Shown here piece by piece: positions 40,884 through 50,754 of a DNA stretch of 64,000 bases. The translations under genes and the position numbers were made by a program. The DNA is from Pachysolen tannophilus NRRL Y-2460 (Eukaryota; Ascomycota; Pichiomycetes; Alaninales; Pachysolenaceae). Within the stretch, counting starts at the first letter, position 1, and every line of letters begins with the position of its first letter. The stretch is taken from assembly GCA_001661245.1 (NCBI GenBank), contig KV454018.1:250692-314691 (forward strand), in the 5' to 3' direction. The notes under the pieces were generated by a model, which saw nothing but the letters and a program-made list of their open reading frames with translations, did not search any database and was not told the origin of the DNA.

Positions 40884-41247
40884 TCGAAGATTAAACGGGC
40901 GGGACATGGGCGGGACATGGGCGGGACATGGGAGGGAACGAATGAGGGGGGGCTAGAGAGGGAGCCCGCCGCCTTTCCAACACTTCTGCAGCAGCTTTTT
41001 CCTGCTGCTTTTAGGAAGCTTTTAGGCAGAGCCTCTGCCCATCACCGCCAATCACCGCCCAAAACTGCCCGGGTCCCGCCTAAAAAGAGGGAAAAAAAAG
41101 TTTTTTTTTCTTTTAAAAATTTTTTTTTTTTTGGTTTTTTTTTTTGTTTATTTTGAGCGCGCGCGTTTGCTATTGACATTTTTATTTATACGGTGATAAC
41201 AAAAACAATTTAATATAATATAATATAATAATCTTTGTAATCGTAAA
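40884..41247. other. GC-rich intergenic block GAT2-like / AME1
   Basis: From about 40895 to 41090 the base composition switches from AT-rich to strongly GC-rich, then returns to T runs. The block includes a G-triplet array (40897-40936), a 7-base G run, short palindromes (GCAGCAG...CTGCTGC and GGCAGAGCCTCTGCC near 40985-41040), a repeated CACCGCC word and, near 41156-41164, an alternating GC tract. No gene is found in it; a 79-codon frame is fortuitous. Confidence 0.75.
40897..40936 (+). repeat. Tandem GGGCGGGACAT array, potential G-quadruplex
   Basis: Three copies of an 11-bp unit GGGCGGGACAT followed by GGGAGGG give eight runs of exactly three G, with loops alternating 1 and 4 bases. This is a textbook G-quadruplex pattern. 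It begins 13 bases after the stop of the GAT2-like gene and is on the sense strand, so the 3' UTR RNA could fold. Confidence 0.9.
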
Positions 41248-42633
41248 ATGGAGTCGCGTAGAGCAAAGATAGAGTCAAGGAGAAGGGGAGCTGCTAATAG
41301 AAATGTTGATGTGAATGATATAGTGATTGGTACCCCTCCTTCTCAAGGAAGAAGGACTAGAAGAAGTAGTGCTAGTGCTGGTGCTAATGCTGGTGCTAAT
41401 GCTAGTGCTAGTGTTCCATCTAGTGTTGGATCTGGAGCTGGAGCTGGCACTCCATTAAAGACACCAGTTAGAAGGAATAATAAAAAGAGTAGTAGCAGAG
41501 TCTTGACTACTCCACATAGTGTGCTGGCTTTACAGAAAGTTATGAGTAAAGAGCCACTGAGTAATAGACGGCGAACAAAGTCTCCTAAGCAAAGCGGTAA
41601 TGGAAGTGAAATTAAAGGGAATGATAAGAAACGGACACCAAAGAAAAGGGAATCTGCTATAGCAACTCCAGAGAGACAAGTTGTTGGTGGTAAGGTGCAA
41701 AAGGTAACAAAGACACCGAGATCTCGTGGTGATAGGAAGACACCAAAGTCTGGAGTTAAAAAAGTAAAAACGCCAAAATTGTTACGAAAATCTACAATTG
41801 ATCGGAAAGCTGTTCCCAATTTTCAACAATTTTCAGATGTGGAAGAAGAACCTGATTTATCTGATTTAGATTCTAATTATGAAGTAGAAGAAGATATTGA
41901 AGAAGTTGGAATACCCGAGCGGAAAAAAAAATTTATAAAGAACAAAATAACAAAGAAGATAAAAACTAATTTGAAAGATGATACAGGTAAAGGACGAAAG
42001 AATAAGAAAATGATTGAAATTAAAATGGACCGTTTAAATCAATCGAGTTTAACCAAGACAAACCATCAAATAATGGCATTGGATGTTTTGAAACAAATTT
42101 TATTTGAATATTTATCAAGTATATTAGTTGAAAAATCATCAACAAGTTTGGATTTTAAACTTTTAAAAAATTATCAACAAAATATTCAACAACATTTTGA
42201 ACAATTAATAGATTTAAATTTAAATAATAAAGAATTGATTAAAAATTTAATGAAAATCAATAAAGAAAAAAATTTTAAAAGATTAGAAATTTACAATTTG
42301 AAAAAAAAACATAATGAATTAGCTGTAAATTTAGAAAAATTAAGAAATGATTATAAAGATAAAAAAAATAATCATGAATTGAATTTAAAAATTGATAAAA
42401 ATTTAGAAAAATTACGATTAGACAGTAAAGATCAAATCGCAAATAATAAAAAAAATAATGATGATGAACAAGAACAAGAAGATGAAAATAAGATATCTTA
42501 TAGCAATGGACTTGATAAAGTAGAATTGGAATTGTTAAAATTGGATAAAGTCATAAACCCCAATCATGGAATCTTGACAAAATTAAAAACATTAAATGAT
42601 TCTTTAAACAAATTGGATCGTAATTTATCATAA
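41248..42633 (+). CDS. AME1: Inner kinetochore subunit Ame1 (CENP-U)
   Basis: A 461-residue protein of the COMA complex (Ctf19-Okp1-Mcm21-Ame1). The N-terminus MESRRAKIESRRRGA...NDIVIGTP resembles the Mis12/MIND-binding motif of yeast Ame1. The next 200 residues are basic, Ser/Thr-Pro-rich and disordered. The C-terminal half is coiled coil: ALDVLKQILFEYLSSIL, NNKELIKNLMKINKEKN, then KVINPNHGILTKLKTLNDSLNKL, which aligns with the end of S. cerevisiae Ame1 (324 residues). It is longer because of the basic linker. It is convergent with ERV14, only 36 bases apart. Confidence 0.85.
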   Translation: MESRRAKIESRRRGAANRNVDVNDIVIGTPPSQGRRTRRSSASAGANAGANASASVPSSVGSGAGAGTPLKTPVRRNNKKSSSRVLTTPHSVLALQKVMSKEPLSNRRRTKSPKQSGNGSEIKGNDKKRTPKKRESAIATPERQVVGGKVQKVTKTPRSRGDRKTPKSGVKKVKTPKLLRKSTIDRKAVPNFQQFSDVEEEPDLSDLDSNYEVEEDIEEVGIPERKKKFIKNKITKKIKTNLKDDTGKGRKNKKMIEIKMDRLNQSSLTKTNHQIMALDVLKQILFEYLSSILVEKSSTSLDFKLLKNYQQNIQQHFEQLIDLNLNNKELIKNLMKINKEKNFKRLEIYNLKKKHNELAVNLEKLRNDYKDKKNNHELNLKIDKNLEKLRLDSKDQIANNKKNNDDEQEQEDENKISYSNGLDKVELELLKLDKVINPNHGILTKLKTLNDSLNKLDRNLS

Positions 42634-42669
42634 TATGATTTATATATTTAATTTTCTTTTTTTAAAATT

Positions 42670-43170
42670 TTAAACATCTTCAGTTATTAATGAAAAAACC
42701 ATACGGTATAAGTAATAGAAAAACATAATAAAATGAAAGAAAAGTTTAACAAATGATTCAATCTTATGACTAGATAAAGTTCTAAAAATATCTGTAGCAT
42801 CTAACAAATATTTTTTTTTATAAAACTTATTTGCATTATAAGCTAATAATGGTAAATTAATTAAAAATGTAATCCAATGACCTTTAATCAACAATAATAC
42901 CGATAAAAACAAATGTACACAACCTTCTGGAACAATATACTGGTTCAACTTATTACAAAGTTCCATTGGATTGATATAATCACTTTCCAAGTCATTATAC
43001 ATAATAGAAAAGAAAACTTGTCCAAAAAGGTTAATACTGTTCAAAATAACAGCCAAGATGAAAAATCTAACCATATATTAGTTAGTTAGTAAAATCTAAA
43101 ATCCAATCAAAAAAAAAAAAAAAAAACAACATTAATCAAAAAGTTTCACTTACAAGTAACCTCCAAACAT
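42670..43170 (-). CDS. ERV14: COPII cargo receptor Erv14 (cornichon), two exons
   Basis: Exon 1 is only 17 bases (43154-43170, MFGGY plus two bases). The 87-base intron (43067-43153) has GTAAGT, a TACTAAC branch and TTAG. Exon 2 (42670-43066) completes a 137-residue protein reading [15 protein letters not shown] at the start, matching MGAWLFILAVVVN of yeast Erv14. Conserved parts: [38 protein letters not shown], and three membrane helices. Erv14 sorts transmembrane cargo into COPII vesicles. Without the first exon the frame would lack the first helix start, so the intron is needed. Confidence 0.93.
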
Positions 43171-43653
43171 GTTCCTTAAGTTCCTTGGCTTTAAATTTTG
43201 TTTTAATAAACTTTGAAAATATATTTAAAAACTTCAATTTTTGGAAAACGTCGAATATGCTTTTTTACTTCTTCTTCTTCTTCTTCAAAAAAAAAATAAA
43301 GAAAAAAAAAATTAAAACTTTCCTCTCAAACACAACAAAACAAATTCAATACAAAATGAATCTTCAATACCTTTGCTATAAATAATCAACTAACAACTAT
43401 TAATTAACTAATTAAAATAATCATCATTAATACAACATTCATTCATTTACTTTCGTCGTTCTGGGCGATGAGCGACCCTTTTTGGGTCACATACAACAAA
43501 AGTAGTGCGCGAATTGCACAAAAACACTCATTTTAAAAAATGGGTCATTTCGTGAACCAAAAATATAAAAATTAATAATACCGTTTTAAAATAATATAAC
43601 AAGAGGTTTAATTGAATTGATTGATTTGTATAAATTATTTGGAAAAAGTTGGT
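43171..43653. promoter_or_regulatory. Divergent promoter region ERV14 / PHO23
   Basis: 483 bases between divergent starts. It holds A and T runs, a small hairpin GACCC-TTTTT-GGGTC near 43474-43488 and a second copy of GGGTCA near 43542. No gene is found. Confidence 0.5.
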
Positions 43654-44982
43654 ATGACCACTTATGAGAACTTGCCTCCTCGTGAGAAGTCGCAAAGAAT
43701 CATGAATAAGACGAGGAAAGCTGCTAATACGGTTGATTCTGTTCCAAAATCCAAGAGTTCATCTAAAGTTCGTCATGTTAATTCTAGTGGAGTTATAAAT
43801 TCTGGTACCGCTGTTGGTCAAATTCAAAAAAATGTATATCCTGGTCTTAACGATATTGCTGATGCATTTGAAGCTTTTCCTCAAGAATTAATACGTTATT
43901 TTACGTTATTAAAAGAAATTGATGCGAAATGTGTTTATACTGTTCCTTATTTAAAATGTTATATAACAAGATTTTTAGAAATGGATAAAAATCATCCTAA
44001 AAGAGAATTATTGTTATTTAAAATTAGACAGTTGATAAAAGAGTTGATGCCATGCTTAGAAGAGAAAATGCATGTTGCATCTATAGCGGTAGATACAGTT
44101 TTGAAAAATGTTGGTAGAATTGAAGATGATTATAATGAAATTGTTAAAAATGAAATTCCAGAAAGTATAAGAATTGGCCCTTTGAATCATCCTGCAATGA
44201 TTCTGGATAATAAAATACCAGATAATAAATCTGCTCAAAGTCAAAGAAGTGAATCTAGAAGAGAAGCCTTGGCTGCAAGAAAGGCAGCAGCAGCACAACA
44301 GGCATCAGCTTTGGGTGCTGGTGGCGGTAGTGGAGGATCAGGAGTATCGGGAAGTACTGGTGGAAGTGGAAATGCTTTTGCTAATGCCAATGATGAAAAT
44401 AGTGGAACCGATACAAATAATAACCTGTCTTCTGTATCAAACAAGAAATCAAAAAATAATAAAAGAGATCAACAACAACAACAACAACAACAACTGCAGC
44501 TGCAACAACAACATTCAAGTGGTAGTCATCAAGGAGGTTCAAGAAAAAGAAAAACAAATCATAACGATGGTTCGGAAGTTTCAAGACCTGGAACTCCAGC
44601 TAACCCAACTACAATAGTGAAAAGGAGACAACCAAGTAAACCTAAGAAATCTCCAATGCCAATTCCTACAAGTCAAGTTAGTGTAAATTCTTTTAAAGTA
44701 AATATACCTACTAATCACCATATTAATGATGTTGATAGAGGTGATAACGATGAGCATATAGTCGAACCAATCACTCCAACTAAGACTGAAAGTGGCGGAA
44801 ACATGGTCGAACCGGTATATTGTTATTGCCAACAAGTTTCATTTGGCGAAATGGTTGGATGTGATGGTGATGATTGTAAAAGAGAATGGTTTCATTTGCC
44901 CTGTATTGGATTAACAGATCCTCCAAAGGGAAAATGGTATTGCAGTGACTGCTTAGCAAGAATGAAAAAAAACAGAAAATAG
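43654..44982 (+). CDS. PHO23: Rpd3L histone deacetylase subunit Pho23 (ING family)
   Basis: A 442-residue ING protein. The N-terminal ING domain starts at [21 protein letters not shown] and includes [24 protein letters not shown] and NHPAMIL. A long polar linker with Gln and Ser/Gly runs follows. The C-terminal PHD finger (about 388-435) reads [20 protein letters not shown] ... [10 protein letters not shown] ... KGKWYCSDC and would bind H3K4me3. The sequence is closer to yeast Pho23 than to Yng1/Yng2 (YCYC, HLPCIGL, ending in DC). The frame starts with TTG; the ATG at 43654 is chosen. Confidence 0.93.
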   Translation: MTTYENLPPREKSQRIMNKTRKAANTVDSVPKSKSSSKVRHVNSSGVINSGTAVGQIQKNVYPGLNDIADAFEAFPQELIRYFTLLKEIDAKCVYTVPYLKCYITRFLEMDKNHPKRELLLFKIRQLIKELMPCLEEKMHVASIAVDTVLKNVGRIEDDYNEIVKNEIPESIRIGPLNHPAMILDNKIPDNKSAQSQRSESRREALAARKAAAAQQASALGAGGGSGGSGVSGSTGGSGNAFANANDENSGTDTNNNLSSVSNKKSKNNKRDQQQQQQQQLQLQQQHSSGSHQGGSRKRKTNHNDGSEVSRPGTPANPTTIVKRRQPSKPKKSPMPIPTSQVSVNSFKVNIPTNHHINDVDRGDNDEHIVEPITPTKTESGGNMVEPVYCYCQQVSFGEMVGCDGDDCKREWFHLPCIGLTDPPKGKWYCSDCLARMKKNRK

Positions 44983-45197
44983 AAATTTAAGAATCTATGT
45001 AGATGTTCAATTGACTTATATTTTAACTTAAAATTGTAAAAAAAAATTCCATCTTGTAATTTATATATATTTTTATTGTATTGAACTAAGTCTATTCGTA
45101 CAAGAAAATTAAGTAATAATATTTTTTAATAATAAATTATTTCTATTATATATTAAATGAACGTGAACTGGTGGATTTATTTAGACGTACAACGTCA

Positions 45198-47101
45198 ATG
45201 TCATTTACTCCATTAAGCGAGTCAAAATCTCCAGGTGGTTCATCTTTAAAGGATGTTGAAGAAGCTTCAACACCTTTGAAAACAGGTTCTAGTGGAAAAA
45301 TATTAAATTTGTCAGATTCAGATTCAGATATTGATATTGATATTGATGATGATCAATCTAGTATTTTCAATGATAAGAAAAATGATATGCTATCTTTTAT
45401 CACGAATACCAAAGCAGGAAACTCGTCTCTGAAAAGAAAAATTAGTAGCTTTTCAGATAATGAAGATGAAGATTTAGGTTTAGGATTTTCTTTAAAAGTT
45501 CAAAAAGCAGATATTCCTCAATCATTCAAAAGAGAAGTTGAATTATACAAGAAATCAAAAGAATTGTCTAATTTGATTAAAAGAGATGAAGAAGAAGCAG
45601 TTAGACAATTGCGGGAAAAAGAAACTTTCCAGGAATCAATTCGATTAATGTTGAGTGCTCAAGCTTTAAATAATGAAGGATATATCAAGTATGTCATTCG
45701 TAATGTAAACAATGATATTTATAGATTGAAAGATATTTTTTTTTCAATGAAATACCTTCAGAAATAATAAAAAAAAACTCGTATAAGAAGAGTAAGAGAT
45801 CATTACTCGATTTTGATGAAATATTTGCTCCGGTTGATCTGGAATTGGCTCAACAGAATATAGCTTTTTTTGCAAAAATTTCTGACTCTACAAAATTGTC
45901 TAAAATACTGGGCTCCAGAAATATTAAAAAAGTTCAGAGTTTCAACTTTTTTTCTAGGAATTTACCAATTGATGATAATAAGAAAGATTTTTTGAAAATG
46001 AAAGATATTGAAAGCTATTTAAAAAATATTGGATGTGATTTAAAATTGTTGGATATTGGTAATTTAACAAACAGCAGAAAAATTAATGATCAAAAAGTAA
46101 TACCTTCATACATTTTAACTATAAATAAATTGGAGATTTTGGTAAATTTAGTAATAAATGAAACTCAAAGGAAATTCAACAGATTTGATAACAGGGCTTT
46201 GAAAACCACCATGATGATTGCTTTTGAGAAAGTGTTCTTCAAAATTTTAAAAATTCTCATATTAGCAATGATTGATAGTAGGATTAATTCTAGTAATATT
46301 ATTGACGATTTCAATTTCCAAAGTCCGAGTTATCAATTATGCGAAATTTTTGACAGGTTTCTCAAATATTATATTACTGTAAATTTAGATATAAATGATG
46401 ATGATATCCATTGTATTTTTAAGACACTTTGTCAGAAATTTAGAACTAAATTAATTGTTGAATTAACGGACTCTAAAGAATTAATATCAAGATATTTGTC
46501 AAGGCTTTTATACTATAATAGGATGAGTTATATATCTAAAGTCTTGACATATTGGATGGTATTATCGGTGATAGTGGAAGATGATGAGATAACCAGTTCC
46601 AAAGAGATTTTAACCTATGAATTTATTGAGTACCATGCATCGACTCCTTTGAAATTTAATGAAATGATAATGAAAAAATTACTTAAATACTTGAATGGAC
46701 TTCAAGAGATAAACTTTGAACCGGGAGAGAAAAGGCAAAATTATAGAGAAAATTTACAATTTTACTTGAATTTGAAGTATAAATTTAAATTTATAAATGA
46801 TTTAATCTTGATCAATGTATCATATTTCAGAACTTTCAATAACTTAAATGAAGAATTAGAAAATTCACAAAATAACATTGAAGAGAAAGAATTGTATTCA
46901 ATTTATGAGGAATCAAAACGAGATGAGAAACTACTGCTAACTTTCAAAAAAGTTATAAACTCAATTGAAAAAAATTATTTCAAAAAAATAGATATGAATA
47001 ATAATCCAATACTTGGTTGGATTTTAAACTTATTAAATAATTTAGCAATTAGAATTTCAAAAGAGTTGACATTAATAACACTTGAATTTGGGAATCAGTA
47101 A
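45198..47101 (+). CDS. Unrecognised helical protein, frame break in a T run
   Basis: Two open frames join to one gene: 45198-45767 and the frame ending at 47101. At the end of the first is a run of nine T (45736-45744). With one more T the reading passes into the second frame (FNEIPSEIIKKNS ... LDFDEIFAPVDLELAQQ), and the total becomes 634 residues with no gap. The N-terminal 130 residues are acidic and Ser-rich, with a SUMO-interacting-like KILNLSDSDSD. The rest is helical with no membrane span or enzyme motif. I could not name it. The SUMO-binding motif and helical body recall Smc5/6 loader subunits, but this is only a guess. It is convergent with DUG1. Confidence 0.7.
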
Positions 47102-47217
47102 ATAATATAATAATTAGGGGGTAATGATCAAGGTAATAGTTATAAAAATATGTATATAATTAATTGTATATCCAAAAGTTTCGAAAAAAGAATAAAAAAA
47201 AAAATTAATTAATTAAA

Positions 47218-48768
47218 TTATTTTTCACCTGCGCCATAGTAATGTAAATAAGAAGCTAAAGTCTTAACACCATTCACATAGTTTGAAGTGTTTAATTTCT
47301 CATTAATGGAATGAGCACCATCATCACCCATACCCATTGGCAATAACAAGACACTTGTGTGTAATTCATCTTGGAAAGTTAAAGTAATTGGAATTGATCC
47401 ACCTTCTCTAGTTAAATCAGGTTCTACTCCCCAAACTAATTTAGTAGCTTTCTTAGCTGCTGTAAAATTTTCATTGAAAGGATCCGAAATCCAATAATTT
47501 CCATCATGAATCAATTCTACTTTAAAAGTATTTGGAGATTTTAATTTTGCAAATTGTTCCTCAATATATTTGAAAACTAATTTATCAAGTTTAGCACTAT
47601 CCATATCAGGAACAGTTCTGATTGAAAACTTACCAGTAACTTTTGCAGGAATTACAGTCTTTGCACCACCACCACTAAAAGCACCTTCTATTCCATGCAA
47701 TGAAAGAGATGGGAATCTCCATCTATGCATTAAGATTTGCTTCTTATCTTGATAAATAGCAGTATCGGATCCAGCAGCTGAGTTTAATTCATCAACGTCA
47801 AATTCAATCTTTTCATATATTTCATCTTCTTTATCAGTTACAGGAGCAACCATTTCACTAACACCTGGGATAAGTATTTTACCCTTTGAATCGACTAATT
47901 TACCCATAACAGAAATCAAATCAGTCATTGGCTCATGGATGATACCACCAAATACACCGGAATGAAGATCTGCACCTGGGCCTTGAACTTTAATTTGATA
48001 ATAGTTACAGCCCCTAAGACCATAGGTTAATACTGGTTTTTTTGTTCCTAACCAATAATTATCGGAGATACATACAGCATCAACACCATTAAAATATTTT
48101 TTTGCTTCTTTTTGAATTAATTCTTCTAATCCTAAAGAACCACTTTCTTCCATACCTTCAAAACACATGACTAAATTTACCGGGAACTCTACTCCTGATT
48201 GTCTATGAGCTTCAATTGCATTTAACCATCCCATTACTGGACCTTTATCATCAGTAGAACCTCTACCATAAAGCTTACCATCAATTTCTTTCAAGGTAAA
48301 AGGATCAGTTGACCACCCATCTTCTTTTAAAGCTGGCTGAACATCATAATGTCCATAAACTAAAACCGTTTTCTTGGATGAATCATCTCCATATCTAGCC
48401 AAGACAATCGGAGGTAATTTTAAAGAAGGATCATTAACCGGTGGAGGTTGAATACCTAAATCTCTCAATTGAATATCATGAGCACCCAATTTTGTCAATT
48501 CTCTTTTCAAAAAATCCGCCATCTCAAAAACCCTTGGTCTCAAAGATTCATCTCCAGATACAGAAGGAATGGAAACAGCAGTTTTCAACCTTTCAATAAA
48601 ATTTGGTTTTAAAGTTTCAATCTCTTTAAATAATGGCTTTAAAGTTTCTTCAACTGACATCTTAATTGATTTGGAATTAGAATAAAATCTCAATTTATTA
48701 TCAACTACAACTCGGTTTTGATAACTCAAATATCTCAATGCACCTCCACGAATCGACCTCGTAAGCAT
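47218..48768 (-). CDS. DUG1: Cys-Gly metallodipeptidase Dug1, with mitochondrial-like N-terminus
   Basis: A 516-residue M20 metallopeptidase that cleaves Cys-Gly in glutathione breakdown. Zinc ligands are in VYGHYDVQP, GRGSTDDKGP and CFEGMEESGS, and the later DLHSGVFGG and HRWRFPSLSLHGIEG blocks match the family. From residue 37 (MSVEETLKPLF) the protein aligns with the cytosolic yeast Dug1 (481). The first 36 residues (MLTRSIRGGALRYLSYQNRV...) are basic with no acidic residue until 24, like a mitochondrial presequence. The outer ATG has T at -3, the inner ATG has A at -3, so leaky scanning could give both forms. The upstream TTG is ignored. Confidence 0.95.
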   Translation of the reverse strand: MLTRSIRGGALRYLSYQNRVVVDNKLRFYSNSKSIKMSVEETLKPLFKEIETLKPNFIERLKTAVSIPSVSGDESLRPRVFEMADFLKRELTKLGAHDIQLRDLGIQPPPVNDPSLKLPPIVLARYGDDSSKKTVLVYGHYDVQPALKEDGWSTDPFTLKEIDGKLYGRGSTDDKGPVMGWLNAIEAHRQSGVEFPVNLVMCFEGMEESGSLGLEELIQKEAKKYFNGVDAVCISDNYWLGTKKPVLTYGLRGCNYYQIKVQGPGADLHSGVFGGIIHEPMTDLISVMGKLVDSKGKILIPGVSEMVAPVTDKEDEIYEKIEFDVDELNSAAGSDTAIYQDKKQILMHRWRFPSLSLHGIEGAFSGGGAKTVIPAKVTGKFSIRTVPDMDSAKLDKLVFKYIEEQFAKLKSPNTFKVELIHDGNYWISDPFNENFTAAKKATKLVWGVEPDLTREGGSIPITLTFQDELHTSVLLLPMGMGDDGAHSINEKLNTSNYVNGVKTLASYLHYYGAGEK

Positions 48769-49137
48769 CAAATAAATACAATAAATTAAATATATATATA
48801 TATATATTATATATATTATTAACCTACAACTTCAATGTCTTTTCTTTGGGTTCGCTTTTGATGCCTCTTTTCACCTTCATTGAACGGCTAACAAAATGTT
48901 TTGGTACAATTAGACACGACTTTTAATTTTTCATTTGGAGAAGATTTCAAATGACAATCAACGACGACGATAAGACAACGATGGGGTGAGATGATCAAGT
49001 GGTTAGTGGATTGTATTAGTTGAGAGATAAATAAAGAAACGCAAAAAAAGAGGAGAAAGCAAAAAAAAAAAAAAAGAAAGAAAGAAAAAGAAAAAGAATA
49101 GAAAGAAATCTATTTAAATTAACTAGTTTGACTAGTT
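48769..49137. other. Intergenic region DUG1 / eIF4E-like gene
   Basis: It lies upstream of DUG1 and downstream of the eIF4E-like gene, both minus. An AT alternating tract lies at 48790-48822 and A-rich GAAA repeats at 49065-49105. No gene is seen. Confidence 0.5.
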
Positions 49138-50754
49138 TTATTTTTCCAGTTCTGCCTGTTGTTGCATCACTTTTCTTCTAGCTGCAAATGATAACATTCC
49201 ACTTGGCTCACCACCTTCAACGCTGTTTTCGATGCCTCTTCTTCTGCGTCCGAGATTTGCAAACAAGGATTTGGAGTCGTCTTCCGTGCTGTCTTGCTTG
49301 CTGGCATGGGTCCCGTTATTCTTGGATGAAAAATCTTTTTCTTCTTTATTGTACTTGTTGTGCTTGCCACTTGTATTGCTATTGCTGTTGCCGTTACTGC
49401 TGATGTTATTGCCATTATGGTTAGTATGATTGCTGCTACTCAAAGCATTACTATTATTATTGTTATTGTTATTGTTATTATTGTATCTCCTATTGTAGGT
49501 TCTATTATTGCCGTGTGAGTTCACTTTGCTGTTCCCACTATGATGATGGTGATGATTATGTGGATAATGGCCATTACTATTGTAATGTGAGTTATGGTTG
49601 TTGTTATTGTTATTGTTGTTGTTGCCATTACCACCACTGCGCTGAGAGTTATTGTTCAAATAGTTATTGGTTGAAGTGGTTGAATTGGTGTTAGTGGATT
49701 TTGTTATATCTTTACCGTTGAGATTATTCGTAGTAGGATTGACACTTTCACTATGTAATCTATAGTCAAATGAAACATCCGGTACTCGATCAATAGGATA
49801 TGCATCAACTACCGTGGTGATTACATCTGATCCTGAATTTAAAATTGAATCACATTCTCTAACAACACGTAATAAAGAATCACAAATTGCACGCTTAACA
49901 GAGAAGGGAATTAATTTTTCTGTTTTATTCTCTTTACTGTTACTACTTTCTTCAGCATCATCTTCAGTAACATTTTCTTTAAATTCAAAATCATTTTCAT
50001 CCAGTGAAGAATTTGTCTTTTCTTTTGATTCGTTTTCTCTTTCTTGTTTTTGAAATTTATCAAAATATAAATTAGAATTCCAAACACTAATAACAATTTC
50101 TCTTTGCTTAATACTTAAAGTCATCCCAGTAATATCATCATATAAATAATCACAAAATTTATTTTCCAGAGAAAATAAAGAACCACCACAAGTTCTTAAA
50201 ACCAATCTTTCCCAAATTAATCCAACTCTTTTCTTATAATCGGTATCATTCATCGAATTTGACAACCCAACACGAGAAAATCTTAAGATCCATCTTCCAC
50301 CTTTAGAATTTATAGGATCTTCCCATATTGGTTTAACTCCAGTTTTAAAAATTAAAAATTGTGTACCATTTTTTAAATTTGGAATTTTTTCTAAATTACT
50401 CATTGATATCCATAATTGTTCAACAGTATCAATATTTGAAATTAATTCATTTGAATTTCCCAATTTAGGAAATTTAATTTCATCTATCGATTGTAAATAT
50501 TGATCTGAATCATTAGATAATTGATTAAAAGTGTTATCACCTTCTACACTTCCAATATTAGATTCCAGAGTTTTAAAATGTCGTCTCGCTTCCTTTTTCG
50601 CAAATACCACTTTGGCCTTTGCCTTTGATTTGGAGTGATGCCATATTGTCCATGAATAAGGCAACTTATGTACCGATGTCGAAACAGCTGAAGTAGCTGG
50701 AGATGCTGATGATGATATTGGTGATTGATCAAAAAATTTGGATCTAACCGACAT
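49138..50754 (-). CDS. eIF4E-family cap-binding protein with long low-complexity tail
   Basis: A 538-residue protein whose first 290 residues hold a divergent eIF4E fold: LPYSWTIWHHSK (strand 1), VEQLWISMSNL (dorsal helix), GVKPIWEDPINSKGGRWIL with the cap-binding Trp-Glu at about 143-144, LIWERLVLRTCGGS, and KQREIVISVWNSN. An acidic insert of about 45 residues (Ser/Glu/Lys-rich) splits the domain after SVWNSN before KRAICDSLLRVVRE resumes. It is not the canonical Cdc33 (213 residues) and looks nearer to class II (4EHP-like) factors. The C-terminal 200 residues are Asn, His and Ser runs. The first ATG of the long frame is at 50754 (MSVRSKFF). Confidence 0.75.
   Translation of the reverse strand: MSVRSKFFDQSPISSSASPATSAVSTSVHKLPYSWTIWHHSKSKAKAKVVFAKKEARRHFKTLESNIGSVEGDNTFNQLSNDSDQYLQSIDEIKFPKLGNSNELISNIDTVEQLWISMSNLEKIPNLKNGTQFLIFKTGVKPIWEDPINSKGGRWILRFSRVGLSNSMNDTDYKKRVGLIWERLVLRTCGGSLFSLENKFCDYLYDDITGMTLSIKQREIVISVWNSNLYFDKFQKQERENESKEKTNSSLDENDFEFKENVTEDDAEESSNSKENKTEKLIPFSVKRAICDSLLRVVRECDSILNSGSDVITTVVDAYPIDRVPDVSFDYRLHSESVNPTTNNLNGKDITKSTNTNSTTSTNNYLNNNSQRSGGNGNNNNNNNNNHNSHYNSNGHYPHNHHHHHSGNSKVNSHGNNRTYNRRYNNNNNNNNNNSNALSSSNHTNHNGNNISSNGNSNSNTSGKHNKYNKEEKDFSSKNNGTHASKQDSTEDDSKSLFANLGRRRRGIENSVEGGEPSGMLSFAARRKVMQQQAELEK

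Noticed and set aside
40409-40918. Minus-strand frame of 169 codons opposite the GAT2-like gene
   Set aside because: Antisense shadow of the Thr/Ser repeat and zinc-finger region; hydrophobic by chance.
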